Shown: one piece after another, positions 12,701 to 21,516 of the stretch | How the letters are laid out: each line of letters begins with the position of its first letter | Numbering within the stretch: position 1 is the stretch's first letter | From: Atriophallophorus winterbourni | Lineage: Eukaryota > Platyhelminthes > Trematoda > Plagiorchiida > Microphallidae | Assembly (NCBI GenBank): GCA_013407085.1 | Contig: JACCGJ010020047.1 | Coordinates: 22,124-86,123, forward strand | Length of the DNA stretch: 64,000 nt | Reading direction: 5' to 3' | Program-made: the position numbers and the translations under genes | Notes under the pieces: generated by a model | Database searches by the model: none | Told to the model about the DNA's origin: nothing | Seen by the model: the letters and a program-made list of their open reading frames with translations, nothing else

Positions 12701-13149
12701 CCTCGCTTAACACGCCGTAAAATTTCTTGCTTTAATTCATTTGCCTGGTGGTTTTTTGGCTGAACTTTCAGAATATTATCGCAACATTCAAGTGCTTTTT
12801 CGTAATCCTAAATCATATTATTATTGAAATGAAATTACACTAGTCTTGGCGTAGGCAACGGCCAAATAATACAAGCAATCGCGACGAAAACCATCATCAG
12901 AACAGTTCCGGAAAAGATCTTGAGCATGAATAAATTGATTTTGTACCTTCTAATAATCTAATGGACAGATTCAAGTTATCTGATTTCGATGTTCTTAACA
13001 AGTCGAGAGCGTAAACAAATTGGGAATCCAGAGAAACAGATCCATTTAATTTGGATTCCTCGAATGTTTGTTTTGATTTCTAGAATTTATTTTTCAAGTG
13101 CAATTACTTGAAACACTGAATCAGGACATTTTGAGTCCAAGAACTCCAT
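3677..13149 (-). CDS. FIS1: FIS1, mitochondrial fission 1 protein, complete five-exon gene
   Basis: CDS in order: 13149-13108, 13079-12947, 12918-12839, 12807-12702, 3774-3677. Every junction is GT-AG and every phase matches, giving 152 residues, which is the length I know for human FIS1. FIS1 is a tail-anchored outer-membrane protein of mitochondria and peroxisomes that takes part in recruiting fission factors related to the dynamin DRP1. Residues about 30-60 hold the first helices (GSVSLDSQFVYAL, compare human GSVSKSTQFEYAW). Residues 72-120 form a TPR pair with RRDCLYYLAVAY and DYEKALECCDNIL. Residues 122-147 form a glycine/alanine-rich membrane helix, followed by the basic tail SRKK. The first three introns are 28, 28 and 31 nt; the fourth is 8927 nt and full of retroelements, mostly on the opposite strand. 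Start: the first ATG, context AAAATGG. Identification rests on the assembled protein and is strong. Confidence 0.95.
3885..4620 (+). pseudogene. RTE-like LINE fragment (EN to RT linker), broken
   Basis: The translation shows the end of an APE-type endonuclease (DYCSFWNTCLDYDRAL-VRRRF) and then the linker ERRHVRKEL ... RDSWWLDNVERMEMAN ... LWVEHF. This follows the order of trematode RTE elements (compare [19 protein letters not shown] in the element at 36.2 kb). Several stops and frame changes make it non-functional. It stops at about 4620 where Ty3/gypsy sequence begins, and its next segment seems to resume at 6205. It lies in FIS1 intron 4, antisense to the gene. Confidence 0.65.
4660..6050 (+). 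pseudogene. Ty3/gypsy retrotransposon fragment: RNase H and integrase
   Basis: RNase H remnants run from about 4690 to 5030 (FKRVTDQRYVVFTFGNTNK, then VADALSH). The integrase follows: ATQPFERLSIDLKGPLSS at 5212-5265, HSDRGHSFMSNEL at 5411-5450 with the central Asp, YNQQSNGQ at about 5500 before a stop, and LPNAIHSIKSLLCTSTN. The C-terminal part ELIDCNPTYVRARLLNG continues to about 5930. Motif order and wording resemble the CsRn1 group of trematodes. Stops at 5303, 5525 and elsewhere, and no visible LTR, protease or RT, show a dead fragment. It sits inside the flanking RTE. Confidence 0.8.
6074..6203 (+). repeat. Family S short repeat, copy 2 (partial)
   Basis: It begins with the tail 'gtatgtatgtatga' and runs through the core to 'gatatgagaaagaaaatag'. 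The distal third of the family is missing, and RTE-like sequence follows directly. Confidence 0.8.
6205..6325 (+). pseudogene. RTE-like RT fragment, likely continuation of 3885-4620
   Basis: It encodes SADPPSDLEIKPCIESMKR and FKAAVPDDIAPVLFKEGG, the N-terminal RT segment that in RTE elements follows the WVEHF motif (compare [16 protein letters not shown] at 36.1 kb). The earlier fragment ends at WVEHF near 4615, so the Ty3/gypsy and S-repeat sequence between them may be insertions into one RTE copy. Confidence 0.6.
6376..6500 (+). repeat. Family S short repeat, copy 3 (partial)
   Basis: It starts with 'tatgtatgtatgaaagc' and ends at 'gatatgagatagaaaat', the same truncation point as copy 2. 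It lies about 180 bp after that copy in the same orientation. Confidence 0.8.
6530..7170. other. No gene recognised (6.5-7.2 kb)
   Basis: Intron sequence of FIS1 with short open frames only; no domain or repeat that I recognise. Confidence 0.45.
7178..7716 (-). repeat. Family S short repeats, a 45-bp piece and a near full-length copy
   Basis: The core piece is at 7178-7221 ('tgtctaggcctgagcaacct' onward). A near full-length copy is at 7478-7716, from 'gcacggatgtgcaatcg' to 'gcttgtgctttcatacatac'. It shows the usual order: distal domain, AT-rich spacer, core and CATA tail. Confidence 0.75.
7815..7895 (+). repeat. RTE 3' UTR-like repeat
   Basis: 'gagtttgtgatgaacatcca' and 'catcgaccgaatgaggtcaa' recur at 21838-21890 and, inverted, at 63775-63830. 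In the last copy a zinc-finger-coding RTE 3' end precedes it. This makes it the 3' trailer of an RTE family. Confidence 0.6.
8133..8837 (-). pseudogene. Unrecognised coding-like segment, frameshifted
   Basis: After an acceptor-like sequence (ctttgttgtttcag, ending at 8826) the minus strand reads KFVTLGGLPHEWQQGTMF, then one stop, then an open frame of 126 codons from 8742 (MERLIKNTMKNPFEFEQ onward). A second overlapping frame of 92 codons runs down to 8133. The wording looks protein-like, not like simple AT-rich noise, but I do not recognise the family. One stop and a frame change near 8390 suggest a pseudogene or a set of exons not resolved here. It sits inside FIS1 intron 4 on the same strand as FIS1. 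It could be a retro-pseudogene or part of a nested gene. Confidence 0.3.
9090..12480 (+). pseudogene. CR1-like LINE, decayed, EN to RT and 3' region
   Basis: The endonuclease begins near 9090 (LIAVTETWLSSAVHDAEL, with the catalytic Glu in TETW). It is cut by an S repeat at 9425-9650 and resumes at 9697 with LIAVVYRSLS, TMGDFNCPSL, SLLDLIITNE and GHSDHVVLTF. The RT follows: EPANYRPIVLLSIISK at 10815, QQGFRAKRSCTSN, IFLDFS at 11031 just before a stop, GLPQGSVLSPRL near 11200, and AFDVKIW where the active site should read FADD. The C-terminal part RPHLEYAVQAW and EKAQRRVTKLVRG runs to about 12008, then a 3' UTR. Multiple stops and frameshifts show it is dead. It lies in FIS1 intron 4, antisense to the gene. 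Confidence 0.85.
9425..9650 (-). repeat. Family S short repeat inserted in the CR1 endonuclease
   Basis: The copy runs from 'gcacgcatgtgcaatcgtg' to 'ctggatcaggcttggg'. CR1 coding sequence ends just before it at GDSDVHWC and resumes at LIAVVYR, as in the intact CR1 at 52 kb (LWCSLTQ ... IGIIYRPP). It therefore landed in an existing CR1 copy. Confidence 0.8.
12702..12807 (-). CDS. FIS1: FIS1 exon 4
   Basis: It has 106 nt and encodes the second TPR repeat, DYEKALECCDNILK through LRRVKR. The donor at 12701 reads gtaaga. The last base G is completed by AT of the terminal exon 8.9 kb away to give Asp, as in the human sequence KKDGL. Confidence 0.95.
12839..12918 (-). CDS. FIS1: FIS1 exon 3
   Basis: It has 80 nt and encodes LFRNCSDDGFRRD-CLYYLAVAYAKTS, the first TPR helix pair and the most conserved part of the family. 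It ends on a codon boundary before a 31-nt intron (12838-12808), gtaatt to atttag. Confidence 0.95.
12947..13079 (-). CDS. FIS1: FIS1 exon 2
   Basis: It has 133 nt, 44 codons plus one base, and covers the N-terminal helices (SKLNGSVSLDSQFVYAL, then LNLSIRLLE). It is followed by a 28-nt intron (12946-12919), gtacaa to tcaag. The split codon G|AT gives Asp in LLED-LFRN, matching the LLEEL region of human FIS1. Confidence 0.93.
13108..13149 (-). CDS. FIS1: FIS1 exon 1 (coding part)
   Basis: It encodes 14 codons, MEFLDSKCPDSVFQ, ending on a codon boundary before a 28-nt intron (13107-13080) that starts gtaatt and ends ttctag. The frame would hit a stop inside the intron if it were not removed. 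The 5' UTR boundary is not resolved. Confidence 0.85.
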
Positions 13150-13203
13150 TTTCAAAAATCTCGGTAAGAAAATACAGTAAACGAGTTCAAGTTCAAGGTC
13201 ATG

Positions 13204-13412
13204 TCGAGTCCACCAAGTCGAAACGAGTGACTACATTCTTTTGGAGGTTTGCTTGAAAAAACACGTCAGTACCACTCGTTAACGATTAGTCAAACGAAGA
13301 AGCGGGCGCATTACTCCAACAAGAGGTTGAGAACTTCATCAGACCTCTAGCCTTCTTTTCACGTCGACAGTAACCGGTTCGTTCAGTTCATTTCAGTTGC
13401 ACAGGACAGTAA
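13204..13412 (+). repeat. LINE 5' region close to the FIS1 start
   Basis: 'gtccaccaagtcgaaacgag' through 'tttgcttgaaaa' recurs at 18068-18130. The part from 13378 on ('gttcagttcatttcagttgc', then 'gcgtccaggatttc') is the inverse of the repeat modules at 17205-17325 and 57780-57875. It leads directly into endonuclease coding sequence, so it is probably the 5' UTR or promoter of that LINE. It begins 55 bp from the FIS1 ATG, in divergent orientation. Confidence 0.55.
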
Positions 13413-14150
13413 GTGTCTAACAAGACAATCGAGCGTCCAGGATTTCTTTTGGTGAAAAGCTGCAGAGGAGCAATCACCACTGCAAGAGCGTTATTTCTTA
13501 TTGTGACAAATGCTTGCAGTGTGCGTAGTAAGTGCCTGGAATTAATGCAGATAGCCTCCAAAAGTAAATCTAGGATCCTAGGTATATCAGAGACCTGGCT
13601 ACAAGATACAGACATTATTCCAGTTGATCTTCTTTTGACATATACAGCCATCTGATCGGATAGACTAGGTGGTAGACGCGGAGGAGGAGCTAAAATACTA
13701 CTATAGCATGGTATTAAATACCAAGACTCTGGAATCAAAATGGCCACCTTTGGCATCCAGCTGATCTCGACAATCGTCACTGACGGTAAGCTCTCTTTTG
13801 CGTTAATCTGCGTATACAGGGAACCCGGCGCTTCTGAGGAGGAGGACCATGAATTTAGGGAACTTCTTACCAGATTGCTTAGAACTGCCACACGAGTCAA
13901 TTTAATAGGTTACTCCAACCGACCGGGTATTGACTGGGACACTCAGATGACCTCTTATAGAATTTCGTAGGTACATCTCGATTAGATGCACTCCAGTGCG
14001 CTTCATCAACACGTAAGTGAGAAAACTAGGTACCGAGATGGACATTCACCAACTGCACTGGACCTACTTTTGTCTAAAGTTCCTAAAGATATCAAAAACC
14101 TCTTACGACTCATCTTTGTGGAAAAGTGAAGATGTCACCGTAATATTTTA
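13413..14150 (+). pseudogene. LINE endonuclease fragment (jockey/CR1-like)
   Basis: NACSVRSKCLELMQIA and RILGISETWLQDTD at 13500-13610 are the N-terminal APE-type endonuclease motifs. They are followed by GRRGGGAKIL, LICVYREPGASEEED near 13800, and NLIGYSNRPGIDW where the usual motif is GDFN. SPTALDLLLSKVP appears near 14050. Stops and a lost GDFN motif show decay. RT sequence does not follow. Confidence 0.7.
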
Positions 14151-14670
14151 GGCAATTTTCTGTTTTCATAAGCCACCAGTCAAATACAGGCGTAATCTAA
14201 ATCGAGTTGACTGGAATGCGTACGGATTTCCGTTTCACGATGTGACTGGTTCTCTGAAACCAATAACACCGAAAGTAAATGGTCGGTTATTGAGTGCAAT
14301 ATTTTATACAATCAGATTGTAGTATGTACATTTGCAAAAACAATTTTTCAAGGTCATTCCTTCAGCGAAATTTAACGCACAATAAATATAAAGGTAGCCG
14401 CATTTAAAAGTTGCTTTCAAATAATCTGTACGTGATCTGATATAGTTCAAGAACACAGGCATTGCGAGGAAAAGTCAATGAATAATCGCAGAAGCACAGA
14501 TGTTTAACAAATATGGTCCATGGAGGACGTGTGAAGAATCTCTGTAGTTGATTTTCCAAACTTTTCATTTTGATTGTTCGAAATAGATTGATCTTTCCTG
14601 AATATAAACCGTTTTCCTGTATGCTGGGCGAAGGTAATTTGTTCCATTAGGTTGATGTCTGGAGGTGTAA

Positions 14671-14696
14671 TGAATTGAATTGTATTGAATTGAATG
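14671..14696. repeat. GAATT-type simple repeat
   Basis: Short run of TGAAT/TGTAT units. A similar (TTGAA)n run ends the CR1 fragment at 57340-57365, so this may be the remnant of a LINE tail. Confidence 0.5.
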
Positions 14697-14699
14697 AAA

Positions 14700-15690
14700 T
14701 AACCAACCCAAGAATGGAGGCGTAATAAACCACGCTCAATCGAATCACACGGTCTGTATTAATTAATGTAAATTTAACAACGAGAATTCGAATAACAGCA
14801 TTATTTATTATTATTGATTGAACGTTATTGAACAATCATCACATCCACGGCATTTCTTAATCGTGCTCGGATTTTTGTAATCTTGATTAGGTTTGTTTCT
14901 CAGTCTTTCCGGTCGTCTGACAAGTTCACTTGCTAACGTAACCATTGTTAGAACGCAATTGACCTGAATCTTGGTAGATGATATGATCTACATGACTCTT
15001 GTGCACAGTTCTGTCTTGCACATCAAGTAGATAATGAATAGAGTATATCTAATGTATGGCTCACGAATGATGTTCATTTTGCATATATAAATCCAGTTCG
15101 GCTTTAAATATCGTCAGGCAAGGAGTGTCTAACACATGTTGAGGTTAGTAATTCCGTAGCCAAAAAATTTCGACAACCAATAATACTGGAACTTGAGGAA
15201 AAAGGATAGTGTATGTCAACGTGTCGCTTTCTCGTCACACACATAAAATAAGTGGCCTGGTGGATGTCCTTTGGTAGGCACAATTATATAGGTCAGAATA
15301 CGTTGCGACGTATCCTCCATTAAGTGAAGTCACGTAGACGCAGACGTCAAAATCTTTCAGAGTACGGAACAGTGCGAAGACACATTACTAACTTTGTTAC
15401 TCTGTAATAGCTTATCAAAGAGAACAATATCTTTTCGAAACAAAGGAGCCGACACCTCTACTGCATAATCAATTGTATGACGATGGTACAACTTCATGAA
15501 CTCTCTCTTTCAAATGTTAAGATTCGCATTCTTGAATGTCAAGAAAGAAAGGATTCAAGCAGTGACTCAAAGACAAAATCATTAAATTATCTTACGCAGA
15601 CTAGGTGCAGCCCGTTAAAACATAATAATCACTTCAGACCCAGTCATGCTTTCACTATGTTTTTCAGCCACTCGTTCAATAACAACACTT
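14700..15690. other. No gene recognised (14.7-15.7 kb)
   Basis: AT-rich sequence with short open frames only; the 84-codon frame at 15477 has no recognisable domain. Confidence 0.4.
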
Positions 15691-15699
15691 ACCATTTAT

Positions 15700-16580
15700 C
15701 AGCAAACAATAACACCCTTAAAAACATTTAATCCTTCGACTTTTCTTCACAAGAAGTAAAAGACATTTCTCGTCGAAACAAAATCTCTTAAAAGCCAGAT
15801 GATCTAGATTTTATATCAGCCATCGTACACAGCAATAATCAAGATTTTCCCTCAGTTTTATCACATATTTTCAATATTTTTCTCAAACCTGGGACTTATC
15901 TAACTCATTGGAAATACTCTTCTATTATCCCTCTGTTTAAAATATGTTAATACTAACCTAGTTACGAATTGTCGCCCTATTAATAATAATCATATTCTCT
16001 CAGGTTATTAGAAATGTTAATCAAAAAATCTTTGTTGGGCTACCTTGGTCCAGCAGAATTCTCCCCATTCCAACATGGATTTCTTAACTAAAAGTCTAGT
16101 GAAACCTGCCAGTTGGAATACATAGATGTCATAAACGCTTCCCTTGAACAAGGATTAGCAGTGATTATTTTATTCTTGGACATAAGCAAATATTTGTTAG
16201 GGTTCCCCATATGCTAGTCCATTTGAAGTTATCGTAATTATGTATTCATGGGTCTTTATTGAGCTGGTTTCGTTCTTTTCTATCTGATCTCACCTTTTCA
16301 AGACAGCGTTCTAGGTCCTATTCTTTTCGTTATCTATGTTAATGATCTGCAAAATTTGGAAGATCGCTCTAAGCTATTTATCTTCGGTGATGACACAAAT
16401 CTTGTCATAACATCTCCGTCTGGTTAAGTGTCATAGACTCTGATATCCCTTAACCGTGATCTTGCCTCTCTATCTAGCTGGGGCGCACAATGGAGATTAG
16501 AATTTTCTGATTTTAAGTCGCACTAGTTGGGATTACGTTATTCAATCCCTTGCAACACACTGACATTAAATGGCTCAACC
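15700..16580 (+). pseudogene. LINE reverse-transcriptase fragment, decayed
   Basis: SHIFNIFLKPGTYLTHWK and YSSIIPLF (15856-15935) give the RT finger. EFSPFQHGFL is near 16060. SVLGPILFVIYVNDLQN with KLFIFGDDTNLVIT (16303-16410) give the NDL motif and the active site, here FGDD in place of FADD. Many stops are present. Confidence 0.75.
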
Positions 16581-16589
16581 ATCGCACCT

Positions 16590-16790
16590 TCAGCAGAAAT
16601 GAGGGAACTTGGATTTAGATACATTGAAGCTCGCGAAAAACCACAGCCGTCTGAATCTTAGGCAACACTTTTTCAGTGAAAAAGTGGTAAGCTGCCTGAG
16701 GAACAAGCTGCCTGAGGAACTAATAACTTGCACATCAATAGGTGCATTCAAAAGTGTCTAGATGCCTTGTGGCTTAGGCTTTTCACAGAA
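16590..16790 (+). pseudogene. LINE ORF2 C-terminal fragment
   Basis: It encodes LRQHFFSEKVVSCLRNKLP and ELITCTSIGAFKSV, the typical end of CR1/jockey ORF2. A short internal duplication ('gctgcctgaggaac' twice at 16691-16718) is visible. Confidence 0.65.
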
Positions 16791-16974
16791 TTTTTCCCGT
16801 GAATATGCCTGTTGTCTGTTGTGAGAATTGTCCATTTTTTGTTCATTTTGAAATATATAGTCTTGACCACAATTTGAAAAAAACAAAGAAAATCCTGTTA
16901 TATAATGCCTCGTTTTAAATGTCATGTTTTGAATGTACGCACCAATCTTCCATAGCTAATCTCTCACCGGATGG

Positions 16975-17330
16975 TGAAGAGAAACCCTTTCCGTTTTTCT
17001 CAGTCGCAGCTACAAATTCTGGGACCAAAGGACGGCTTGGAAAACATCGGGCATACCTTCGCATACGACGAGGATACCAGAGGAAAATGAACCAACTTTG
17101 GCAGTGGTGGGCGCTCCTTTGAAGCTTTCCACAGACGAAAATTCTGGACGCTCGGTTGGCTTATCCCTTGGCGGCGCGATCTTCGAGGATATCCAAATCA
17201 CAATAAGGGAAAACGCTTTGGCAGTGGTGGTTGCTTCTCTGCAGCTTTCCACCGAAAGAAATTCTGGACGCTCGATTGGCTCGTTAGCCACATACTGTCC
17301 TGTGCAAACTGAACTGAACTGAACTCTTCT
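16975..17330 (-). repeat. LINE 5' UTR-like repeat with two tandem modules
   Basis: A module of about 70 bp ('ggcagtggtgg ... gctttccac ... ttctggacgctcg') occurs twice, at 17099-17165 and 17219-17282. The whole block matches 57640-57875 in the same orientation and 13378-13506 inverted. Since the 13 kb copy precedes endonuclease coding sequence, this looks like a minus-strand LINE 5' region. Confidence 0.6.
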
Positions 17331-17343
17331 TCTCTCAATTTTA

Positions 17344-17960
17344 GTGAGACAGCCAGACCTCATCACAATAGCAAGACAAATCTTTGACTTAATTAAACAT
17401 AAATTCCTCTTACGTGAGAGTAAAATAGCACTGCATGAAATGAAAGTCCTTTTAATTATCGATTATTGTAATATCATCTATTTTCACATGGGTAGGCGTG
17501 ACTGTTTTCTCTTTGAGCGCCTTCAACGTAGATTCAGCAAAATAATTCCGGCCATTCCAACTGCTTGACTTATCTTGAAAGGTGTAATTTGTTGACTGTC
17601 GAACCATTATGGCTACGCAGAATTTCTCTGAATCTGCTTCTTTTCTTTCGATTAATTACCGAGTCACGAGTTAAGCTTCGGTCCGGCATGAGCTTTCACG
17701 ATTATATTCAATATGATCTGCGCAATCGAACAAGTCTGTTGAATATCCCTATGTATCAAACTAAAGTTCTACGTAATCTCTTCTCAATTAGATATGCACA
17801 ATTGTGGAATTCTCTTACTCACCATTTCCCTATGTGCACATCCACAGGAAAATTCAAAACGCGTTTAGAAACTCTTACCGTACATTCACGATCCCCAATT
17901 CTTAAGATAAACTCTTCTGTGGATATTCTATACTCCCATGGTATCACAGGTTTCTAATTC
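17344..17960 (+). pseudogene. LINE ORF2 C-terminal fragment
   Basis: KVLLIIDYCNIIYFHMG and FERLQRRFSKIIPAIPTA match the post-RT region (compare HLEYAVQAW ... KAQRRVTKLVRG). It continues with RNRTSLLNIPMYQTKVLR and LWNSLTHHFPMC to about 17890. It is probably the end of the RT copy at 15.7-16.6 kb, separated by inserted repeats. Confidence 0.6.
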
Positions 17961-18039
17961 CACATCGTTTTCCATATATTAGTATGTCATGTATTCTGAT
18001 GGTATTCTCTGAATAACTGGCCATTCAAGTGTCAGTTTA

Positions 18040-18063
18040 GTATCAGTATCAGTATCAGTATCA
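18040..18063 (+). repeat. (AGTATC)n tail
   Basis: Four units of AGTATC directly after the LINE ORF2 end. This is the tandem 3' tail usual for CR1/jockey-type LINEs. Confidence 0.7.
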
Positions 18064-18067
18064 CAGG

Positions 18068-18140
18068 GCGATAGTCCACCAAGTCGAAACGAGTGCCCAG
18101 ATTCTTTCGGAGGTGTGCTTGAAAACACCCACCACTACCA
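18068..18140 (+). repeat. Second copy of the 13204 repeat
   Basis: 'gtccaccaagtcgaaacgag' and 'ggaggtgtgcttgaaaacac' repeat the sequence near the FIS1 start, in the same orientation. Confidence 0.7.
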
Positions 18141-18559
18141 GGATTGATTCGTAAGTAAAACAGGCGTGTGTAACTGTGAATGGAAGATAGGAGATGTCTC
18201 ATCACCGAAAGGTGAGAGAGTTATGCATGTTGCATGTCCAATCGAATGAAAAGACGATGGACAGCAGTTTATTTCCACAAATGCGAAAAACTGAAAAAGA
18301 AACTCTTTTTGTGTTTCAAAAAATTTTTCGAATATTTTTGTGTTTTTTATCAATATTTTTGTGTTTTTATCGGACACTAGACATGCTTCTGCACATCTTA
18401 ATCGTAACCGTGCGTTTGTATCACTTTTACCACTTGATCATATATATAACCGTTATTTCTTTTATATTAAGCCTATATATATCAAAACATGTTTTACCCT
18501 AAAGTGTTTATAAAAAATCTAACAAAAGAGAAAAACGCCAGAAATCCAAAATACTGTTT

Positions 18560-21480
18560 TTGGTTATATATTTTGCTTCCGTTGCCGTCTGCACCGTGGA
18601 TCATTGTGCATGAAGTTCGCGTTCCAACATTCTGCGCTAAGTTTCCTTGGGCCGTCCCCTTTTTCGTTTACCTTGCGGAAGCCAATGAATGGCTACCTTC
18701 GTATACGAACTGGGATCCATCCTGCAGACATGGCTGAACCATCTCTACCGTCGCCTTTTGACTACGGTAGATACCACCTCCAGACCAGGTTTTCGCAGGA
18801 GCTCTTCATTCGAAATAGTGTGTGGCCAAAAAATCCGTAGAATCCTTCTCAAGCACTTAGTTTGAAACACGTTTATTCTGCGCTCAATGGCAGCGGTCGT
18901 CTTCCAGCATTCCGATGCATACAGCAACACACTCAGAACGTTGCTCTTGAAGAGTCTGATTTTCGTGTTAATGCTGAGAGCGGATGATTTCCAAATGGAA
19001 TTCAGCATGCACAATGCTTGGTTCGCCTTCCCGATCCTTCTCCTGAATTCATCTTCACAGCCACTATTTACAGTCAGTTTGCTCCCAAGGTAGACTGTAT
19101 CTGTAACCTCTCTGTGCGGTTGACCGTCCACGAACACTGTTAGTAGCTCCGGAACATTCTTCCGCATTACCTCCGATTTGCCAGCGTTAATTTCGAAACC
19201 CACCGTCTTGCCAATTGCCGATAGTCGATCGCTGTTGTTCTGGATGTCACTGATCTTGCATGGCAAGAGGGCAACATCATCCGCATAGTCCAGGTCTTCT
19301 AGCGGTCCAGCTGGGGTCCATGGAATGTCTGCTGTCATGCTATCGGTCATCTGTCTCATAATCCAGTCTACTGTTAGGGAGAAGAGTATCGGTGAGAGGA
19401 TACATCCTTACCTCACTCCCGTACGAACCTCAAACTTCTCAGTTAGCATTCCATTGTGAGCGACTTGGCATTCAAACTTCTCATAAAAGGCTTTTATGGG
19501 ATTCAATATCTTTGATGGTATACCATAATGACGGAGGATTTTCCATAACATTGGTCGGTGAACGCTATCGAAGGCCTTCTGGAAGTCGATGTAGGCCACA
19601 CATAGCTCTGCATTCAATTCATGTGTCTGCTCCAGGATCTGACGGAGGACAAAGATTTAGTCAATGCAAGATTTTTCTTTCCTAACCCGGCTTGCTCTTG
19701 TCGTAAAATGGATTCAACTGCATTGGAGACACGTCGGAGAATGATGCGGCAGAATACTTTGCTCGTGACTGATAGAAGCGTAAAACCTCGACATTGGTTC
19801 ATCAACTCAAGTCACCTTTCTTGAGAAGTTTTATTATAGTACTCGAACGCCAGGTGTCTGGTATCTGCTCAGTATCCCAGATGTTCTGGAATAGGTCTCG
19901 CAATACTTCCGGCGTCTCTTCGCTTTCCGCCTTGATCAGTTCGTCATAAACTCCATCGTCACCTGGTGCCCTCACATTTTTCAACCTCTGGATAGCAAAT
20001 TACACCTCTTGGAGGCTGATGGGTTCTGTGTTGACGTCGAGGTCTGTAGCTGCCGCAGGTATATTAACGTTAGTTTTAGGCGGTGCGCGGTTTAGAATGG
20101 GCTCAAAATGTTCTCGCCACCTGTCTAACTCTTCTTTCACATCAGTTATTACATCTCCACCCTGGGTCCTCTCTTGTTGAGTGCTTGCCTGACTACGATT
20201 GCAGAGCTTCCGATTAATCAGATATAACGTTCTCAAATCATTCATTCGGCACGCCTCTTCTGCTTGTTATGTCAGGTTTCGCACATACCGTCTTTTGTCC
20301 TTCCTCGCTGATTTTTTATCTTCTTTATCTTTCATTCTATACACTACAGTGATGGCATTACTTTCATTAAACTGTTTCTTGCTCAACATGCGTTTCTTTA
20401 CATCTTTTCTATCTTCTATGAGTTGCCAGGTTTTCGACGAGATCCACGAGGCTTTACCCCTCTGTCCGTAACCGCGGACTTTTTCTCCGACGGCTTTTTG
20501 TTTGCGGTTAAAAACATCATTCGTCATTGAATCCTTGGGTCGGGGGCTGATTTTATCTCTCTGAATATTGCCAAAAGCTTTCCACGTGGCGTCATCGCTC
20601 AGCTTATTCACATTCAACCGTGGGCTGCGCTGAATTCCGATATTTTCCCCTCTCAGTTTCAAACAAATCTTTCCCACAACCAGGAAATGGTCGCTACCAA
20701 TATCGGCACCACGCATGACTCTCACATCTTGTAACGAGCGCCTCGATTTACCATTTATCATCATGTGATCAATTTGACTTTCTGTTCTGCCTTCCGGAGA
20801 AGACCAGGTTCTTTTAAGGATGTTTTTGTGGGGAAATAGGGTGCCTCCAACGACAATATCGTTCTCTTCACAGAAGTCAAGTAGCCTCTCCCCATTATCG
20901 TCCTGTTGGCTAACAACAGGATGCACTCCCCTGGTACGCTTCCTGTACGTATTTACAGTTCCGGTTCTAGCGTTAAAATCTCCCATTACCAACAGTAGGT
21001 CTTGCTTTGGGATGACCCTGGCTTCGTAAAAGCTGTCTTTATCCTCTTGGGCTGCATCTTCTGTTGGAGCGTATGTTAGCACAATCGAGAGTTTGCAAAA
21101 GCTCGAGTTTAGTCTGGCATATAGGAATTTACACAGTTCCATTGAATAATCGTACTGCTGGTCTTTCTGCTTGCAAGTAGAGCGACTCCACGAAAATGGA
21201 GGTTATCTTGCCTTTCTGACCAAATAATAGTCTCGCCGCTATCTAGCTTCCGCTGTCCAGACCCGGTCTATCTCACCTCGGACATTTTAAGTATACTCAG
21301 ATCATATCTGTTGAGCTCATGTATGGCTTGAGCCAGCTTGCCAGCTTGATAAAGGGTTCGAACGTTCAGCAACCAAGTCTCATCGTTCTTTTCGGCACAA
21401 GGAGATCGGCCATCGGGCAAAAAACTTCCTCTCGGCTTTTATCTCCATCCGTCATGGGACCTTTAGTAAGGTTCGCGTCA
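18560..21480 (-). pseudogene. RTE-like LINE 1, nearly full length but broken
   Basis: Reading down the minus strand: a leader with TLYQAGKLAQAIHELNRY, the APE endonuclease (VLTYAPTED near 21080, LLVMGDFNART, TESQIDHMMING, GSDHFLVVGK), a basic linker, then RT pieces NVRAPGDDGVYDELIK, AYIDFQKAFDSVHR at 19590-19550 and LDYADDVALLP at 19290. Thumb and C-terminus follow (VNSGCEDEFRRRIGKANQAL, then PQGKRKRGRPKET near 18650). YADD and GKRKRGRPKET are RTE hallmarks (compare SR2 of schistosomes). Several stops split it into at least six frames. Confidence 0.85.
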
Positions 21481-21516
21481 CTCCTGCAGCCATTGATCTG
21501 CCGCCATCGTTTCCCT

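Larger units (their letters stand above)
12808..13107 (-). other. FIS1: Three FIS1 micro-introns (28, 28, 31 nt)
   Basis: Introns at 13107-13080, 12946-12919 and 12838-12808 start with gtaatt, gtacaa and gtaatt and end in ctag, caag and ttag. They are AT-rich and without a long pyrimidine tract. All three must be removed to give the FIS1 frame; two contain in-frame stops. Their size is near the lower limit known for spliceosomal introns in animals. Confidence 0.9.
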
